Positions 22,004 to 32,060 of a stretch of DNA of 64,000 bases are shown in pieces; the stretch's first letter is position 1, and every line of letters starts with the position of its first letter. This DNA is from Prochlorococcus marinus str. MIT 9312 (lineage in GTDB: Bacteria; Cyanobacteriota; Cyanobacteriia; PCC-6307; Cyanobiaceae): NCBI RefSeq assembly GCF_000012645.1, contig NC_007577.1, positions 992,001-1,056,000 on the forward strand, read 5' to 3'. The notes under the pieces were generated by a model, which did no database searches, had not been told where the DNA came from, and saw only the letters and a list, made by a program, of their open reading frames with translations. The translations under genes and the position numbers were made by a program.

Positions 22004-22444
22004 TTATTTGGTTGTTAATTTTTTTTCTTTTAATAAAGCATCTGAACCGTCTTTATAATAATTTCTTCTTATTCCTACAGTACAAAAATCAAATCTACTA
22101 TAAAATTTCTCAGCCACGACATTAGTCTGGGAGACTTCTAAAAATAATTTATTTATATTTAATTTTTCACATTGTTTTATTAAATAGCTCATAAGGTAAG
22201 ATCCAAAACCTCTTTCCCTATATTTCTGATTTACTACAAAAAAATTTATTTGCGCTTCATCAAGAACCACATGAAAAACACATATCCCTATTACTAAATT
22301 TGACAGTAATAACCCAAAGACTTTTATACCTTCTTTTTTAAATTCGTTAGCCCATTGCTTTTTACTCCACAAAGAAATTGTATTTGAATCTAATTCATAA
22401 CATAAATCAATATCTTTCTCATTTATATCTTTAATGGATATCAT
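22004..22444 (-). CDS. rimI: GNAT acetyltransferase, probable ribosomal-protein-alanine N-acetyltransferase
   Basis: The 146-residue GNAT protein has the acetyl-CoA motif QKYRERGFGSYLMSYLI (R/Q-x-x-G-x-G) preceded by strand INFFVVNQ, and the RimI-like ending LEVSQTNVVAEKFYSRFDF with GIRRNYYKDGSDALL. RimI acetylates the N-terminus of ribosomal protein S18; in bacteria this architecture (about 145 residues) is typical. The assignment is by family likeness. It is divergent from lysA, with an 88-base AT-rich gap. Confidence 0.82.
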   Translation of the reverse strand: MISIKDINEKDIDLCYELDSNTISLWSKKQWANEFKKEGIKVFGLLLSNLVIGICVFHVVLDEAQINFFVVNQKYRERGFGSYLMSYLIKQCEKLNINKLFLEVSQTNVVAEKFYSRFDFCTVGIRRNYYKDGSDALLKEKKLTTK

Positions 22445-22532
22445 TTTATAATAAATATAAAACTTAAAAAATTTGAAATTAAAGTCATTATATATATGAC
22501 AATTTTAGAATAACTCTACTTGAAATTCTCCC

Positions 22533-23906
22533 ATGGAAGAAAAAAAATCCTTTTTAAAAAAAAAGATTGACCTCAAAAGTCCTAATAAAAATATTGTACC
22601 TATTACTACAACCATTGGAAATGATGGGAAGTTATCAGTTGGTGGATGTTCTATTGAAGAATTAGTTAAAAAATATGATTCTCCTCTTTATATATTGGAT
22701 GAAATCACTTTAAGAAACTCATGTAGAGCTTACAAAAATGCCTTGGAAAAATATTACCCAGGGAAATCTCTGCCAATATATGCCTCGAAGGCAAATAGTT
22801 CTATCTTTATGAGTAACCTTGTTTCCTCAGAAGGATTAGGACTTGATGCGGTTTCAGAAGGAGAACTATTAACTGCTCTTAAAGGTGGGGTACCAAATGA
22901 AAAAATTGTTTTTCATGGTAACAATAAATCAGACAAAGAGATAGAGTTTGCAGTTAGAAATAATATTCAAGTAATTGTAGATAATGATTATGACTTAGAA
23001 AGATTAGAGGGCATTTCAAATTCATTTAATCGTGATTTAGAAATAATGATTCGCTTTACTCCCGGAATAGAATGCCATACACATGAATACATAAGAACGG
23101 GATCATTTGATAGCAAATTTGGTTTCGGAATTGAATATTTAAATATTTTATTTGACAGAATCAATAATACAAAACATTTAAAATTAAAAGGATTACATGC
23201 TCATATTGGTTCCCAGATTTTTGAATTAGACCCACACAAGGATCTGGGAGAAATAATGGTAAATGTTATTTTAGATGCCAAAAAATTTGGCCATAATATT
23301 CAAAAATTGAATCTAGGTGGAGGTTTAGGTATTAAATATACAGAGAATGACGATCCTCCTTCAATTGATGAATGGGTAAAAACAATTTCCACATCCGTTG
23401 TTAAAGCTTGTAAAAAACACAATTTAGATTTACCTACATTGATGTGTGAGCCTGGAAGATCTATCGTATCTACAGCAGGAATAACAATTTACAAAATAGG
23501 TGCCTTTAAAGAAATCCCCGGGATCAGAACGTATTTGTCAGTTGATGGTGGCATGAGTGACAATCCAAGACCAATAACATATCAATCGAATTATTCTGCA
23601 TGTTTGGTAAGTAATCCCTTTAATATTAATTCCAAAAATAAATATACTATTGCTGGCAAGCACTGCGAATCAGGAGATGTATTGTTTAAGGAAATAGAAC
23701 TAGCAGATTGCAAAACAGGAGATCTTATATGTGTTTTTGGTACTGGTGCATACAATAATTCAATGAGTTCTAACTACAACAGAATTCCAAGACCTGCCGC
23801 TCTCTTAGTTTGTAATGGTGAAGCAGAAATCATTCAAAAAAGAGAAAGTCCATTTGATCTTTTAAAATATGATGTCTTGCCTGATCGCTTTCTCAAACAA
23901 AATTAG
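22533..23906 (+). CDS. lysA: Diaminopimelate decarboxylase
   Basis: LysA carries out the last step of lysine synthesis, decarboxylating meso-diaminopimelate. The 457-residue product is a fold-type III PLP enzyme: PLP lysine in YASKANSS (Lys86), HIGSQIFELDP, the phosphate-binding GGGLGIKY, MCEPGRSIV, and the active-site Cys/Glu block AGKHCESGDVL. The N-terminus has a Lys-rich extension of about 20 residues. It is first in a plus-strand run with the diadenylate cyclase gene (28-base gap), uppS and bioB. Confidence 0.96.
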   Translation: MEEKKSFLKKKIDLKSPNKNIVPITTTIGNDGKLSVGGCSIEELVKKYDSPLYILDEITLRNSCRAYKNALEKYYPGKSLPIYASKANSSIFMSNLVSSEGLGLDAVSEGELLTALKGGVPNEKIVFHGNNKSDKEIEFAVRNNIQVIVDNDYDLERLEGISNSFNRDLEIMIRFTPGIECHTHEYIRTGSFDSKFGFGIEYLNILFDRINNTKHLKLKGLHAHIGSQIFELDPHKDLGEIMVNVILDAKKFGHNIQKLNLGGGLGIKYTENDDPPSIDEWVKTISTSVVKACKKHNLDLPTLMCEPGRSIVSTAGITIYKIGAFKEIPGIRTYLSVDGGMSDNPRPITYQSNYSACLVSNPFNINSKNKYTIAGKHCESGDVLFKEIELADCKTGDLICVFGTGAYNNSMSSNYNRIPRPAALLVCNGEAEIIQKRESPFDLLKYDVLPDRFLKQN

Positions 23907-23934
23907 GTACATTTAAATTAAATTTGTTTTTAAT

Positions 23935-24840
23935 GTGAATTTCTGGGGGATTATAAATTTAAAGCTTTTATTAGATGTTTTATTCGCTGTCGGTTTCGGA
24001 CTTTTATTATTTTCTAGAGTAAAAGAACAGCGGACATTATGGCTTTTAAGGGGATATTTATTTTTAGTCTCATCCGCATGGTTTATTCAAAGATATGCAT
24101 ATCTTCCATTAACATCAAAATTAATTGATGCTGTAGTTCTAGCTTGCTCTCTCTCTTTAGCAATTCTTTGGCAAGGAGAGCTAAGAAGATTAATGGAATT
24201 ATTAGGCACTGGCAGGTTAGCTGTATTACTAGGAAATCCAACAAAGGAATTTAGGGCAACATCCACTACTATTACTCAGTTAGTTGATACTGCAGGTAAA
24301 CTTTCTCAGAATAGGAGAGGTGCTTTAATCGTTGTGGATTTGGGGAGTGATTTAAGGCCTGAAGATTTTTTATATTCAGGTACAAATATTCAGGCACAAT
24401 TATCAACTGACCTTTTAATAAATCTTTTTGCAACAGATACGCCTTTACACGATGGAGCAGTTCTTGTGAAAGGTAACAAAATAATATCTGCTGGTGTAAT
24501 ACTTCCGCTCTCAAGACAAGGAATCAGCAGATACGGCACAAGACATTTAGCTGCATTGGGAATTACAGAAAGATTTGACAGGTGTATTTGCATTGTTGTT
24601 TCTGAAGAAACAGGTACATTATCATTAGCAAACCAAGGGAAACTTGAAAGACCAATTACCAGTAGTAGATTACAAGAACTTCTTGTAAATTTAATAGGGA
24701 ATCAAAACTCAATAGGAATAAATAAAACATCTTTAAGTAAAAATGCTTTGTCCCAAAAGACAAATCCAAGTGATATTATTAGTGATATCAATGAAGAAGA
24801 GTCCAATAAATCAGAAATCATTACCGCCAAAAAGGATTAA
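23935..24840 (+). CDS. cdaA: Diadenylate cyclase (CdaA/DisA_N family), GTG start
   Basis: This enzyme makes c-di-AMP from two ATP; in cyanobacteria c-di-AMP controls osmotic and night-time physiology. Three N-terminal membrane helices (about 8-26, 40-58, 64-80) precede the DAC domain with the DGA motif at residues 173-175. The usual RHR motif reads R-H-L (203-205, in GTRHLAALG). The Ser/Asn/Lys-rich tail after 260 is variable. The start is the GTG at 23935, which lies inside an out-of-frame ATG. It is immediately followed by uppS (3-base gap). Confidence 0.9.
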   Translation: MNFWGIINLKLLLDVLFAVGFGLLLFSRVKEQRTLWLLRGYLFLVSSAWFIQRYAYLPLTSKLIDAVVLACSLSLAILWQGELRRLMELLGTGRLAVLLGNPTKEFRATSTTITQLVDTAGKLSQNRRGALIVVDLGSDLRPEDFLYSGTNIQAQLSTDLLINLFATDTPLHDGAVLVKGNKIISAGVILPLSRQGISRYGTRHLAALGITERFDRCICIVVSEETGTLSLANQGKLERPITSSRLQELLVNLIGNQNSIGINKTSLSKNALSQKTNPSDIISDINEEESNKSEIITAKKD

Positions 24841-24843
24841 CTA

Positions 24844-25647
24844 ATGAGTTTAGAGAAAATAATAGACAATAAAAATAATGACTTATCCATTAAAATAGAT
24901 AAGCAAAAAGTGCCAAAACATGTAGCAATAATTATGGACGGCAATGGGAGATGGGCGACTAGAAAAGGTTTACCCCGATCATTTGGACATAAACAGGGCG
25001 TTAGTGTATTAAAAAAAATCCTCAAAGCTGCCAAAAATTTAGGTTGTAAGGTAATTACTGTTTATGCTTTTTCAACTGAGAATTGGACAAGACCAACAAA
25101 AGAAGTTAATTTTCTTATAAATCTATTTAGCGAAGTTTTAAAAAACGAAATTAAAGAGATACATGAAGAATCAACAAAAATAAAATTTATTGGAGATTTA
25201 ACTCCTTTCCCAAAAAATTTAAAAGAAATAATCTCTAGTTCAGAATCACTTACTAAAAACAACAATAAATTTTTATTCAATGTTTGTGTTAATTACGGCG
25301 GTAGACAAGAAATCGTAAAAGTTGCAAAAGAACTAGCATTAAAATCTTCTTCTGGGGAAATAAAACCAAGTGAAATTAATGAAGAATTATTTAATTCAGA
25401 ACTATTAACTGGAGGGATAAAGGATCCAGAATTACTAATAAGAACTAGTGGCGAAAAAAGGATCAGTAATTTTCTTTTATGGCAATTAGCATATTCAGAA
25501 ATTTATATATCTGACGTACTTTGGCCAGAGTTCAATGAGCATGAATTTCTTAAAGCAATAATTGATTACCAATCAAGAAATAGACGTTTCGGCGGTATAG
25601 AATCATTACCAAATGAATCTTTTGAAGATTCTCAATATTCTATCTAA
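24844..25647 (+). CDS. uppS: Isoprenyl transferase (undecaprenyl diphosphate synthase)
   Basis: UppS makes the C55 lipid carrier for peptidoglycan and polysaccharide from FPP and IPP. The 267-residue product has the cis-prenyltransferase blocks: IIMDGNGRWATRKG with the catalytic Asp, GHKQGV, TVYAFSTENWTRP, and the C-terminal RTSGEKRISNFLLWQ with IYISDVLWPEF. Length is standard apart from an extended, low-complexity N-terminus of about 25 residues. It sits between the diadenylate cyclase and bioB with 3- and 6-base gaps, so co-transcription is likely. Confidence 0.96.
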   Translation: MSLEKIIDNKNNDLSIKIDKQKVPKHVAIIMDGNGRWATRKGLPRSFGHKQGVSVLKKILKAAKNLGCKVITVYAFSTENWTRPTKEVNFLINLFSEVLKNEIKEIHEESTKIKFIGDLTPFPKNLKEIISSSESLTKNNNKFLFNVCVNYGGRQEIVKVAKELALKSSSGEIKPSEINEELFNSELLTGGIKDPELLIRTSGEKRISNFLLWQLAYSEIYISDVLWPEFNEHEFLKAIIDYQSRNRRFGGIESLPNESFEDSQYSI

Positions 25648-25653
25648 TAAAAA

Positions 25654-26661
25654 ATGCCTAATTCGAATAATCAGTTATTAAAAGAAATTAGGTTCGATTG
25701 GAATAAAGAGGAGATATTGGAAATACTTGATATGCCTCTTATTGATTTAATGTGGGAATCACAAACTGTTCACAGGAAATTTAACAAATACAACATTCAA
25801 TTAGCATCTTTGTTCAGCGTAAAAACTGGTGGATGTGAGGAAAATTGTTCGTACTGTAGCCAATCAATTTATAGTGCTAGCGAAATCAAAAGTCATCCAC
25901 AATTTCAAGTTGAGGAGGTTATGGCAAGAGCTAAAATAGCAAAAAATGAGGGCGCAGATAGATTTTGTATGGGTTGGGCGTGGAGAGAAATTAGAGATGG
26001 GAAATCTTTTAATGCAATGTTAGAGATGGTTAGCGGTGTAAGAGATTTAGGGATGGAAGCATGCGTTACTGCTGGGATGCTTACAGAAGAACAAGCTTCC
26101 AGGCTGGCTGATGCAGGTTTGACCGCTTATAACCACAATCTTGATACTAGTCCTGAGCATTATAAAAATATTATTACTACTAGAACTTATCAAGATAGAC
26201 TAGATACTATAAAAAGAGTAAGGAATGCAGGAATAAATGTTTGTTGTGGAGGGATAATAGGCTTGGGTGAAACTAATGGCGATAGAGCATCCCTTTTGGA
26301 AGTACTTTCAAACATGAATCCACACCCTGAAAGTGTTCCTATAAATTCATTAGTAGCTATTGAAGGTACTGGTTTAGAAGATAATCAAGAAATTGATTCG
26401 ATTGAAATGATAAGGATGATAGCTACGGCAAGAATTCTTATGCCTAAAAGTAAAATAAGATTAAGTGCAGGGCGAGAGAAGCTTTCAAAAGAAGCCCAAA
26501 TTTTATGTTTTCAATGTGGGGCAAATTCAATTTTCTATGGAGATGAGTTACTCACAACTTCAAATCCATCATTTCAATCAGACAGAAAACTTCTTAAAGA
26601 GGTAGGAGTATCATTTAACAAAGATTTTGAAACTCGTGAAAAAACATTATTTTCTTTATGA
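25654..26661 (+). CDS. bioB: Biotin synthase
   Basis: BioB is a radical SAM enzyme inserting sulfur into dethiobiotin. The 335-residue product has the SAM [4Fe-4S] triad CEENCSYC (Cys61, Cys65, Cys68), the block [24 protein letters not shown], and the [2Fe-2S]/substrate region [13 protein letters not shown], with RLSAGREKL near the end. The family's conserved set is intact. Its stop overlaps the trhO start by 4 bases (ATGA-type coupling). Confidence 0.97.
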   Translation: MPNSNNQLLKEIRFDWNKEEILEILDMPLIDLMWESQTVHRKFNKYNIQLASLFSVKTGGCEENCSYCSQSIYSASEIKSHPQFQVEEVMARAKIAKNEGADRFCMGWAWREIRDGKSFNAMLEMVSGVRDLGMEACVTAGMLTEEQASRLADAGLTAYNHNLDTSPEHYKNIITTRTYQDRLDTIKRVRNAGINVCCGGIIGLGETNGDRASLLEVLSNMNPHPESVPINSLVAIEGTGLEDNQEIDSIEMIRMIATARILMPKSKIRLSAGREKLSKEAQILCFQCGANSIFYGDELLTTSNPSFQSDRKLLKEVGVSFNKDFETREKTLFSL

Positions 26662-27590
26662 AAGGCAAAAATTATAAAATAGTTTCTCTTTACTCTTTCT
26701 TCCCATTTCAAGAAAACTTAATTATTGATCTAAAAAGTAAATTATTAGAAATCGGATATGAAAACGATCTTTCAGGATTATTAATTTTTGCAAGTGAGGG
26801 CATTAATGGAACTATTTGTGCTGAGAAAAATGTAATTGATATTGTGATCAATTTACTTAATAAATATGCAGATAATAGAAATTTAAATATTAAAGTAAAC
26901 TTTTCAAAAAAGAAAGTCTTCAAAAAATTAAAAATAAAAATCAAGAAAGAAATAGTTACCATGGGTGTCCCTGAAATAAACCCTTCAGAAAATAATGGGA
27001 CCTATATTGACTCAGCTAATTGGAATAAGTTAATTAAAAATCAAAATACAATAGTCATTGATACTAGAAATCATTATGAGGTTTCTGTAGGTACATTTCA
27101 GAACTCTATAAACCCAAATACAAGAAACTTTAGCGAATTCCCCAAGTGGGTAGATGATCAATTAGATACCCATTTAGAAAATAAAGAGTCTACAAATATA
27201 GCAATGTTTTGTACCGGAGGAATAAGATGTGAAAAAGCTACTAGTTTGCTTAAAAAGAAAGGTTATAAAAATATTTATCACCTACAAGGGGGCATCCTTC
27301 AATACCTAGATGATATACCAAAAGAAAAAAACTTATTTGAAGGTGAATGTTATGTTTTTGATAAAAGAGTTGCTTTAGATCAAGAATTAGAAAAAGGCTC
27401 CTACTCAATTTGTCATGCATGTGGAATGCCAGTTTCAATTCAAGATCAAGAAAGAAAAGAATATAGAAAGGGTATCCAATGTCATTTCTGCATAGACCAA
27501 TTCAGTGATGATGATAGGAAAAGATTTGAAGAAAGACAAAAACAAATCGATAGATTAAAAGTGGGAAATCATAAAATCTTTAAGGACTAA
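26658..27590 (+). CDS. trhO: tRNA uridine(34) hydroxylase (rhodanese-domain protein)
   Basis: TrhO (YceA) hydroxylates U34 of tRNAs as the first step to cmo5U/mo5U. The 310-residue product has an N-terminal acylphosphatase-like UPF0176 domain (1-100), the rhodanese domain (about 120-225) with the active-site Cys185 in [12 protein letters not shown], and a C-terminal Cys cluster ([15 protein letters not shown]). This is the full family layout. The start overlaps bioB by 4 bases. Sulfur-transferase names given to it in older annotations are less specific. Confidence 0.9.
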   Translation: MKGKNYKIVSLYSFFPFQENLIIDLKSKLLEIGYENDLSGLLIFASEGINGTICAEKNVIDIVINLLNKYADNRNLNIKVNFSKKKVFKKLKIKIKKEIVTMGVPEINPSENNGTYIDSANWNKLIKNQNTIVIDTRNHYEVSVGTFQNSINPNTRNFSEFPKWVDDQLDTHLENKESTNIAMFCTGGIRCEKATSLLKKKGYKNIYHLQGGILQYLDDIPKEKNLFEGECYVFDKRVALDQELEKGSYSICHACGMPVSIQDQERKEYRKGIQCHFCIDQFSDDDRKRFEERQKQIDRLKVGNHKIFKD

Positions 27591-27601
27591 TTTTCAAAAT
27601 C

Positions 27602-28102
27602 ATGAAAGTTGAAGAATTAGAAAAATTAGCAGGTAACATTGGATTATTAATTAAAATTCAAGTTAGAGAAACTCTGGGATTATGTTTCTTTAGAATCGTT
27701 ATAGCAGAACAGAAAGATAACATAATTAAGATTTGGGCAGAAATGAAAGGTTGGACTTATTTAAATAAACAAGGTATTCAGCTTGATACATTAAGAATCC
27801 TTAGTAAGGCTCCTGCTTTTGTTTCGGAATTAATATGGGCAACAACAATGGCTTGGGCAATTGAAAAAAAATCAAGCAACAAAGTAAGACTTTTAGCTAT
27901 TTTTGATAGTGAAGGATATAGTAAAAAACTTGTAAGATATTTCAAGTTAATAGGATTCAAAATTGTAAAAGAAGTTGGTTCTAGCCCAGTAGATCTTTTA
28001 TTAAGATTGGTTTGGGGAGGTGCAGGTACACTTATGAACGGGGAATGTATTTCCATATTGAAAAAATTTGAAAAGAAACTCTCTTTAATTGAAAAAAGTT
28101 AA
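27602..28102 (+). CDS. Conserved cyanobacterial protein, possible GNAT-like fold
   Basis: The product is 166 residues, soluble. I do not recognise a named family. The mid-region (KIWAEMKGWTYLNKQGIQLDTLRI) and the C-terminal YSKKLVRYFKLIGFKIVKEVG suggest the last helix-strand of a GNAT-like domain, but no acetyl-CoA loop is evident. The C-terminal WGGAGTLMNGECISIL is a distinctive conserved stretch. It follows trhO by 11 bases, and its stop overlaps the convergent lipA stop by 4 bases. Function unknown. Confidence 0.7.
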   Translation: MKVEELEKLAGNIGLLIKIQVRETLGLCFFRIVIAEQKDNIIKIWAEMKGWTYLNKQGIQLDTLRILSKAPAFVSELIWATTMAWAIEKKSSNKVRLLAIFDSEGYSKKLVRYFKLIGFKIVKEVGSSPVDLLLRLVWGGAGTLMNGECISILKKFEKKLSLIEKS

Positions 28103-28998
28103 CCCGCATGATAACTGCTTCTAACTAAAGGGCCAGAAGATACTTTTTTGAATCCTAATTCCTTAGAGAAGCGATATAAATATTCAAACTCTGATGGATC
28201 CCAATATTTCTTAACTTCCAAATGATTGAATGAGGGCCTTAAATATTGGCCAATTGTAATTTGATCACAATCTATTTTTTTAAGATCATGAATTGTATTT
28301 TTTATTTCATCCAATGTTTCACCAAGACCTAACATAATGCCTGATTTAGTTTGAATATGAGGAGCAATATCTTTTGACTTTTTTAGTAAACTAAGGGATT
28401 TTTTGTAATTTGCACCCCTCCTAACTTCTTTTTGCAGTCTTTCAACAGTTTCAAGGTTATGATTAAAGCATATTGGATCTTTTTCTAAAATCATCTTCAA
28501 TCTCTCAGTCTGAAGGTTATTAGTTTCATCAAAATTTTTGCCCCCACCCCATAAATCAGGAGTTAAAACCTCTATTTTAATTGTTGAATCAATTTTTCTG
28601 ATCTCATCAATTGTAGATATAAATAAATTTGCACCATGATCAGGGAGATCGTCTCTAGCTACAGATGTCAAAACAACATATTTTAAATTTAGTACTTTCA
28701 CTGCTTCAGCGACTTGAGTACATTCATCAATATTGACAGAACTAGGTCTACCTTTATTTACCTGACAAAAAGCACATGAACGAGAACATATCGATCCACC
28801 CAGTAAGAAAGTGGCTGTTCCTGAGGCATAACATTCTGCTCTATTAGGACATCTTGCTTCTTCACAAATAGTATGAAAATTTGATTTTTTGATGAGTGTT
28901 TGTATTTTTTCGAATTCTGAAGCTTTACTAATAGGAAATTTAATCCAAGAGGGAAGTCTTAAGATTTTTTCTTTCTTGATTAGATTATTGTCTCTCAT
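28099..28998 (-). CDS. lipA: Lipoyl synthase
   Basis: LipA is a radical SAM enzyme that inserts two sulfurs into protein-bound octanoyl groups. It has both cluster motifs: auxiliary CEEARCPNRAEC (Cys45, 50, 56) and the SAM cluster CSRSCAFC (Cys71, 75, 78). The C-terminal RSSYHAG with the conserved Arg-Ser-Ser is intact. Length 299 is standard. It directly follows recR (3-base gap). Cyanobacteria often have two lipA genes; which copy this is cannot be decided here. Confidence 0.96.
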   Translation of the reverse strand: MRDNNLIKKEKILRLPSWIKFPISKASEFEKIQTLIKKSNFHTICEEARCPNRAECYASGTATFLLGGSICSRSCAFCQVNKGRPSSVNIDECTQVAEAVKVLNLKYVVLTSVARDDLPDHGANLFISTIDEIRKIDSTIKIEVLTPDLWGGGKNFDETNNLQTERLKMILEKDPICFNHNLETVERLQKEVRRGANYKKSLSLLKKSKDIAPHIQTKSGIMLGLGETLDEIKNTIHDLKKIDCDQITIGQYLRPSFNHLEVKKYWDPSEFEYLYRFSKELGFKKVSSGPLVRSSYHAG

Positions 28999-29001
28999 TG
29001 T

Positions 29002-29601
29002 CTAATTAAGTTTTGTTCTTCCTTCTAACGCCCTTGCAAGTGTAACTTCATCTACATATTCAAGTTCACTGCCCATTGGTAGGCCATATGCAATCCTCGT
29101 AACTTTAGTAAAAGGAGCTAACAATTTTCCAATATAAAGACTTGTTGTATCTCCCTCAACACTGGGGGTCAATGCCAATATGATCTCATCTATTTCAGAT
29201 TTACTAACTCTTTCTACCAAACTTCTTATTTCTAAGAGTTCGGGACCAACAGAATCCATTGGAGATATTAAACCACCAATAACATGGTAAACACCTTTAA
29301 ATTCTCTGGCGCGCTCCAAAGCAAGCAAATCTTTAGTTTCTGCTACTACACAGATTAGTTTTTGATTTCTTTCAGTATTTTTACAAATTTCACATTCATC
29401 TTCTGAAGTAAAATTGAAACATTTTTTGCAACGACCAACATTACTATGTGCTTCTAACAGAGCCTTTGAAAAATCTCTTATTGTACTTTCAGGTTGTTTT
29501 AAAACAAACAGGGCTAATCGTTGCGCTGTTCTTGGACCAATCCCTGGGAATTTCTCAAAATGACCAATTAATTTTGAAAGCGGTTTGGTATAAGTAATCA
29601 A
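29002..29601 (-). CDS. recR: Recombination mediator protein RecR
   Basis: RecR acts with RecF/RecO to load RecA at gaps. The 199-residue product contains the helix-hairpin-helix [15 protein letters not shown] (about 18-32), a zinc finger (Cys58, 61, 70, 73 in CKKC...CEIC), the Toprim domain ([16 protein letters not shown]) and the Walker-like end [10 protein letters not shown]. All are intact. It is divergent from psbP across 103 bases and is the promoter-proximal gene of recR-lipA. Confidence 0.96.
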   Translation of the reverse strand: MITYTKPLSKLIGHFEKFPGIGPRTAQRLALFVLKQPESTIRDFSKALLEAHSNVGRCKKCFNFTSEDECEICKNTERNQKLICVVAETKDLLALERAREFKGVYHVIGGLISPMDSVGPELLEIRSLVERVSKSEIDEIILALTPSVEGDTTSLYIGKLLAPFTKVTRIAYGLPMGSELEYVDEVTLARALEGRTKLN

Positions 29602-29704
29602 AATTAAACTATTTCTAGGGATAATTTAGACGCAAAATTATGAATTGCCATAATTGTTTGCTTTTAATGTCTTATTATGTTTTTAATTAGTAATTTCAAA
29701 CAAA

Positions 29705-30262
29705 ATGAAAAATATTAAATTTAACCCTTTCAAATATTTATTTTTGATTTTTTTGTGTTTAACACTTAGTGCTTGTAGTGGCGGACTCAATGCGGGATTA
29801 GAAGCTTATCAAAGTCCAGATGGAAGATATGCCTTTTTGTATCCAACAGGATGGACGAGAGTAAAAGTCGATGGAGGACCTGAAATTATTTATCATGACT
29901 TAATAAATAGTAATGAGACCTTAAGTTTAGTTATTTCTGATGTAAATAAAGAGGTTCAATTAGAGCAATTAGGAAGCCCAAGTGAAGTAGGTCAAACATT
30001 AATTGATAAAGTAATTGCTCCCGAAGGTTCAGGTAGAAATGTAAAACTTATAAATGCCAATCAGAGGGAGGCATCCAATCATATTTTCTATGATTTAGAG
30101 TATGAATTAAATTTAAATGAAAAGGCCAGACACGAATTAGCTACTGTCGTAATTGATAGAGGAACACTTTACACTTTTGCTGTGGGAACAAATGAAGAGA
30201 GATGGAATAAAGTTGACGGCATGTTTAGTAATGTAATTGAGTCATTTAAATTTTTAATATAG
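29705..30262 (+). CDS. psbP: Photosystem II lipoprotein PsbP (CyanoP)
   Basis: CyanoP binds the lumenal side of photosystem II and helps its early assembly. The 185-residue product has a lipoprotein signal: hydrophobic core YLFLIFLCLTLSAC with lipobox LSAC and lipidated Cys24. The PsbP domain follows, with YQSPDGRYAFLYPTGWTRV and EYELNLNEKARHELATVV typical of the family. The end (NVIESFKFL) is complete. It is a single gene convergent with the ABC transporter gene. Confidence 0.93.
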   Translation: MKNIKFNPFKYLFLIFLCLTLSACSGGLNAGLEAYQSPDGRYAFLYPTGWTRVKVDGGPEIIYHDLINSNETLSLVISDVNKEVQLEQLGSPSEVGQTLIDKVIAPEGSGRNVKLINANQREASNHIFYDLEYELNLNEKARHELATVVIDRGTLYTFAVGTNEERWNKVDGMFSNVIESFKFLI

Positions 30263-30277
30263 TTTAGAAATTCTATA

Positions 30278-32050
30278 CTAGATTCCTAATTGAACAATCC
30301 ACAAATCAGCATATATTTTGTTCTGATCTAATAGTTTTTCATGTTTTCCACTTTCAACTATTTTACCCTTATCAATAACAATAATATTATCCGCATTTTT
30401 TATAGTGCTTAATCTATGAGCTATTACTATAGTGGTTCTTTCTTTTGTAATTTTAGATAATGATTTTTGAATTAAAGCCTCTGTTTCATTATCAACTGAG
30501 GCCGTAGCCTCATCTAATATTAATATTGGAGCATCCTTTAAAACAGCTCTAGCCAAGGCAATTCTTTGGCGTTGACCTCCTGAGAGCCTTTGCCCCCTTT
30601 CTCCTACTATAGTTTTATAACCATCTGGCAATTGTTCAATAAATTTATGAGCTTCAGCAATCTTTGACGCTTTAATGATATCTTTAAAACTTGGGTTAAT
30701 TGAGCCATAAGCAATATTTTCTTGTACGCTGCCATGAAATAAATAAGTTTCTTGACTTACTAAAGATATGCACTTTCTTAAATTCCTCAAATTTATTTCT
30801 TTAATAGAAATGTCATCCAAGGTTATTGAGCCATTATTACTATCATAAATCCTAAGAAGAAGTTTTATTATTGTACTTTTCCCAGAACCTGTTAAACCAA
30901 CAATTCCTAATGTTGAGTTTTTTTCAATTTTGAAATTTATGTTTTTTAAAGTTAAATCTCGTCCAGGATAATTAAAATTTACATTATTAAAAATAATTTC
31001 TCCTTTAATATCTTTAGGTTCAATTTTTATTTTCCCATCTTTTATTTTTATAGGTGTATCTATGAGATCAATTACTCTATCTATTGATGCCATAGATCTC
31101 TGAAAATCATCTAAAACATGTCCCAAAGTAGTTAGAGGCCATAATAGTCTTTGTGTAATAAATACTAAGAAACTATAAGTACCTACATTAAGTGTCTTAT
31201 TCCAAGTTTGGAAACCTCCAATTAGTAGAATTGCTATAAAGGCAAATAATATTGCAAATCTTATAAGAGGGATAAAAGCTGAAGATAATTTTATCGCAGC
31301 CTTATTACTTCTTTGATAAGCGAGACTTTCTTTATTTAATCTATTTAGTTCCCATTTTTCCTTAGTAAAACTTTTAATGGTCAGAATTCCACTTAAATTA
31401 TTATTAAGTCTTGATGCCAACAGCCCAGCTTTATTTCTTACATCTCTGTATTTTGGAGCGAGCTTCCTTTGAAATTTAATTGATCCTAAAAATATGATTG
31501 GAATAGGAAAGAAAGCAAACAAAGCAATTTTTGGGGCAACAAAAATCATAGTGCCCCCAATTATTAACACAGTTATAAATAACTGAATAATCTGATTAGC
31601 CCCTTGGTCTAGAAATCTCTCGAGTTGATTTATATCATCATTCAAAATAGATAATAGTCTTCCAGTATTATCATTTTCAAAAAAATCCATATCTAATTCC
31701 TGTATATGCTCATAAGCTTTTATTCTTAGTTTATGTTGCGATAGCTGAGCCAAATTTCTCCATAAAATCGAATATAAATATTCAAAAGAAGATTCACCAG
31801 ACCAAACTATTCCTGATGCAAATGCAAGAAAAATTAATTGTGCTGGAACTGCTTTTATCCCAAAACCAGAAATCCATGAATTCTGTTCTTTTACAACGAT
31901 ATCCACTGCAAGACCAATTATTACAGGGGGGGCTAAATCTAATATTTTATTAATTATGGAACTAAAAAAAGCAAAAAATAGTAATCTTCTTTCTTCAATA
32001 AGATTCAAATAAAGTCTAATTATTGGATTTTGATTGTTCTTAGACCTCAT
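30278..32050 (-). CDS. ABC transporter, fused membrane and ATPase domains (MsbA/MDR type)
   Basis: The 590-residue half-transporter has six predicted membrane helices (about 20-330) followed by the ATPase. Visible in the ATPase are Walker A GLTGSGKST, Q-loop SLVSQETYLFHG, the signature LSGGQRQRIALARA, Walker B ILILDEATASVD and the H-loop IVIAHRLST. It should work as a homodimeric exporter, perhaps of lipids, lipid-linked intermediates or a peptide; the substrate is not readable. It is followed upstream (on the minus strand) by a 96-residue Cys-containing secreted protein. Confidence 0.93.
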   Translation of the reverse strand: MRSKNNQNPIIRLYLNLIEERRLLFFAFFSSIINKILDLAPPVIIGLAVDIVVKEQNSWISGFGIKAVPAQLIFLAFASGIVWSGESSFEYLYSILWRNLAQLSQHKLRIKAYEHIQELDMDFFENDNTGRLLSILNDDINQLERFLDQGANQIIQLFITVLIIGGTMIFVAPKIALFAFFPIPIIFLGSIKFQRKLAPKYRDVRNKAGLLASRLNNNLSGILTIKSFTKEKWELNRLNKESLAYQRSNKAAIKLSSAFIPLIRFAILFAFIAILLIGGFQTWNKTLNVGTYSFLVFITQRLLWPLTTLGHVLDDFQRSMASIDRVIDLIDTPIKIKDGKIKIEPKDIKGEIIFNNVNFNYPGRDLTLKNINFKIEKNSTLGIVGLTGSGKSTIIKLLLRIYDSNNGSITLDDISIKEINLRNLRKCISLVSQETYLFHGSVQENIAYGSINPSFKDIIKASKIAEAHKFIEQLPDGYKTIVGERGQRLSGGQRQRIALARAVLKDAPILILDEATASVDNETEALIQKSLSKITKERTTIVIAHRLSTIKNADNIIVIDKGKIVESGKHEKLLDQNKIYADLWIVQLGI

Positions 32051-32060
32051 AAGATCGCAA

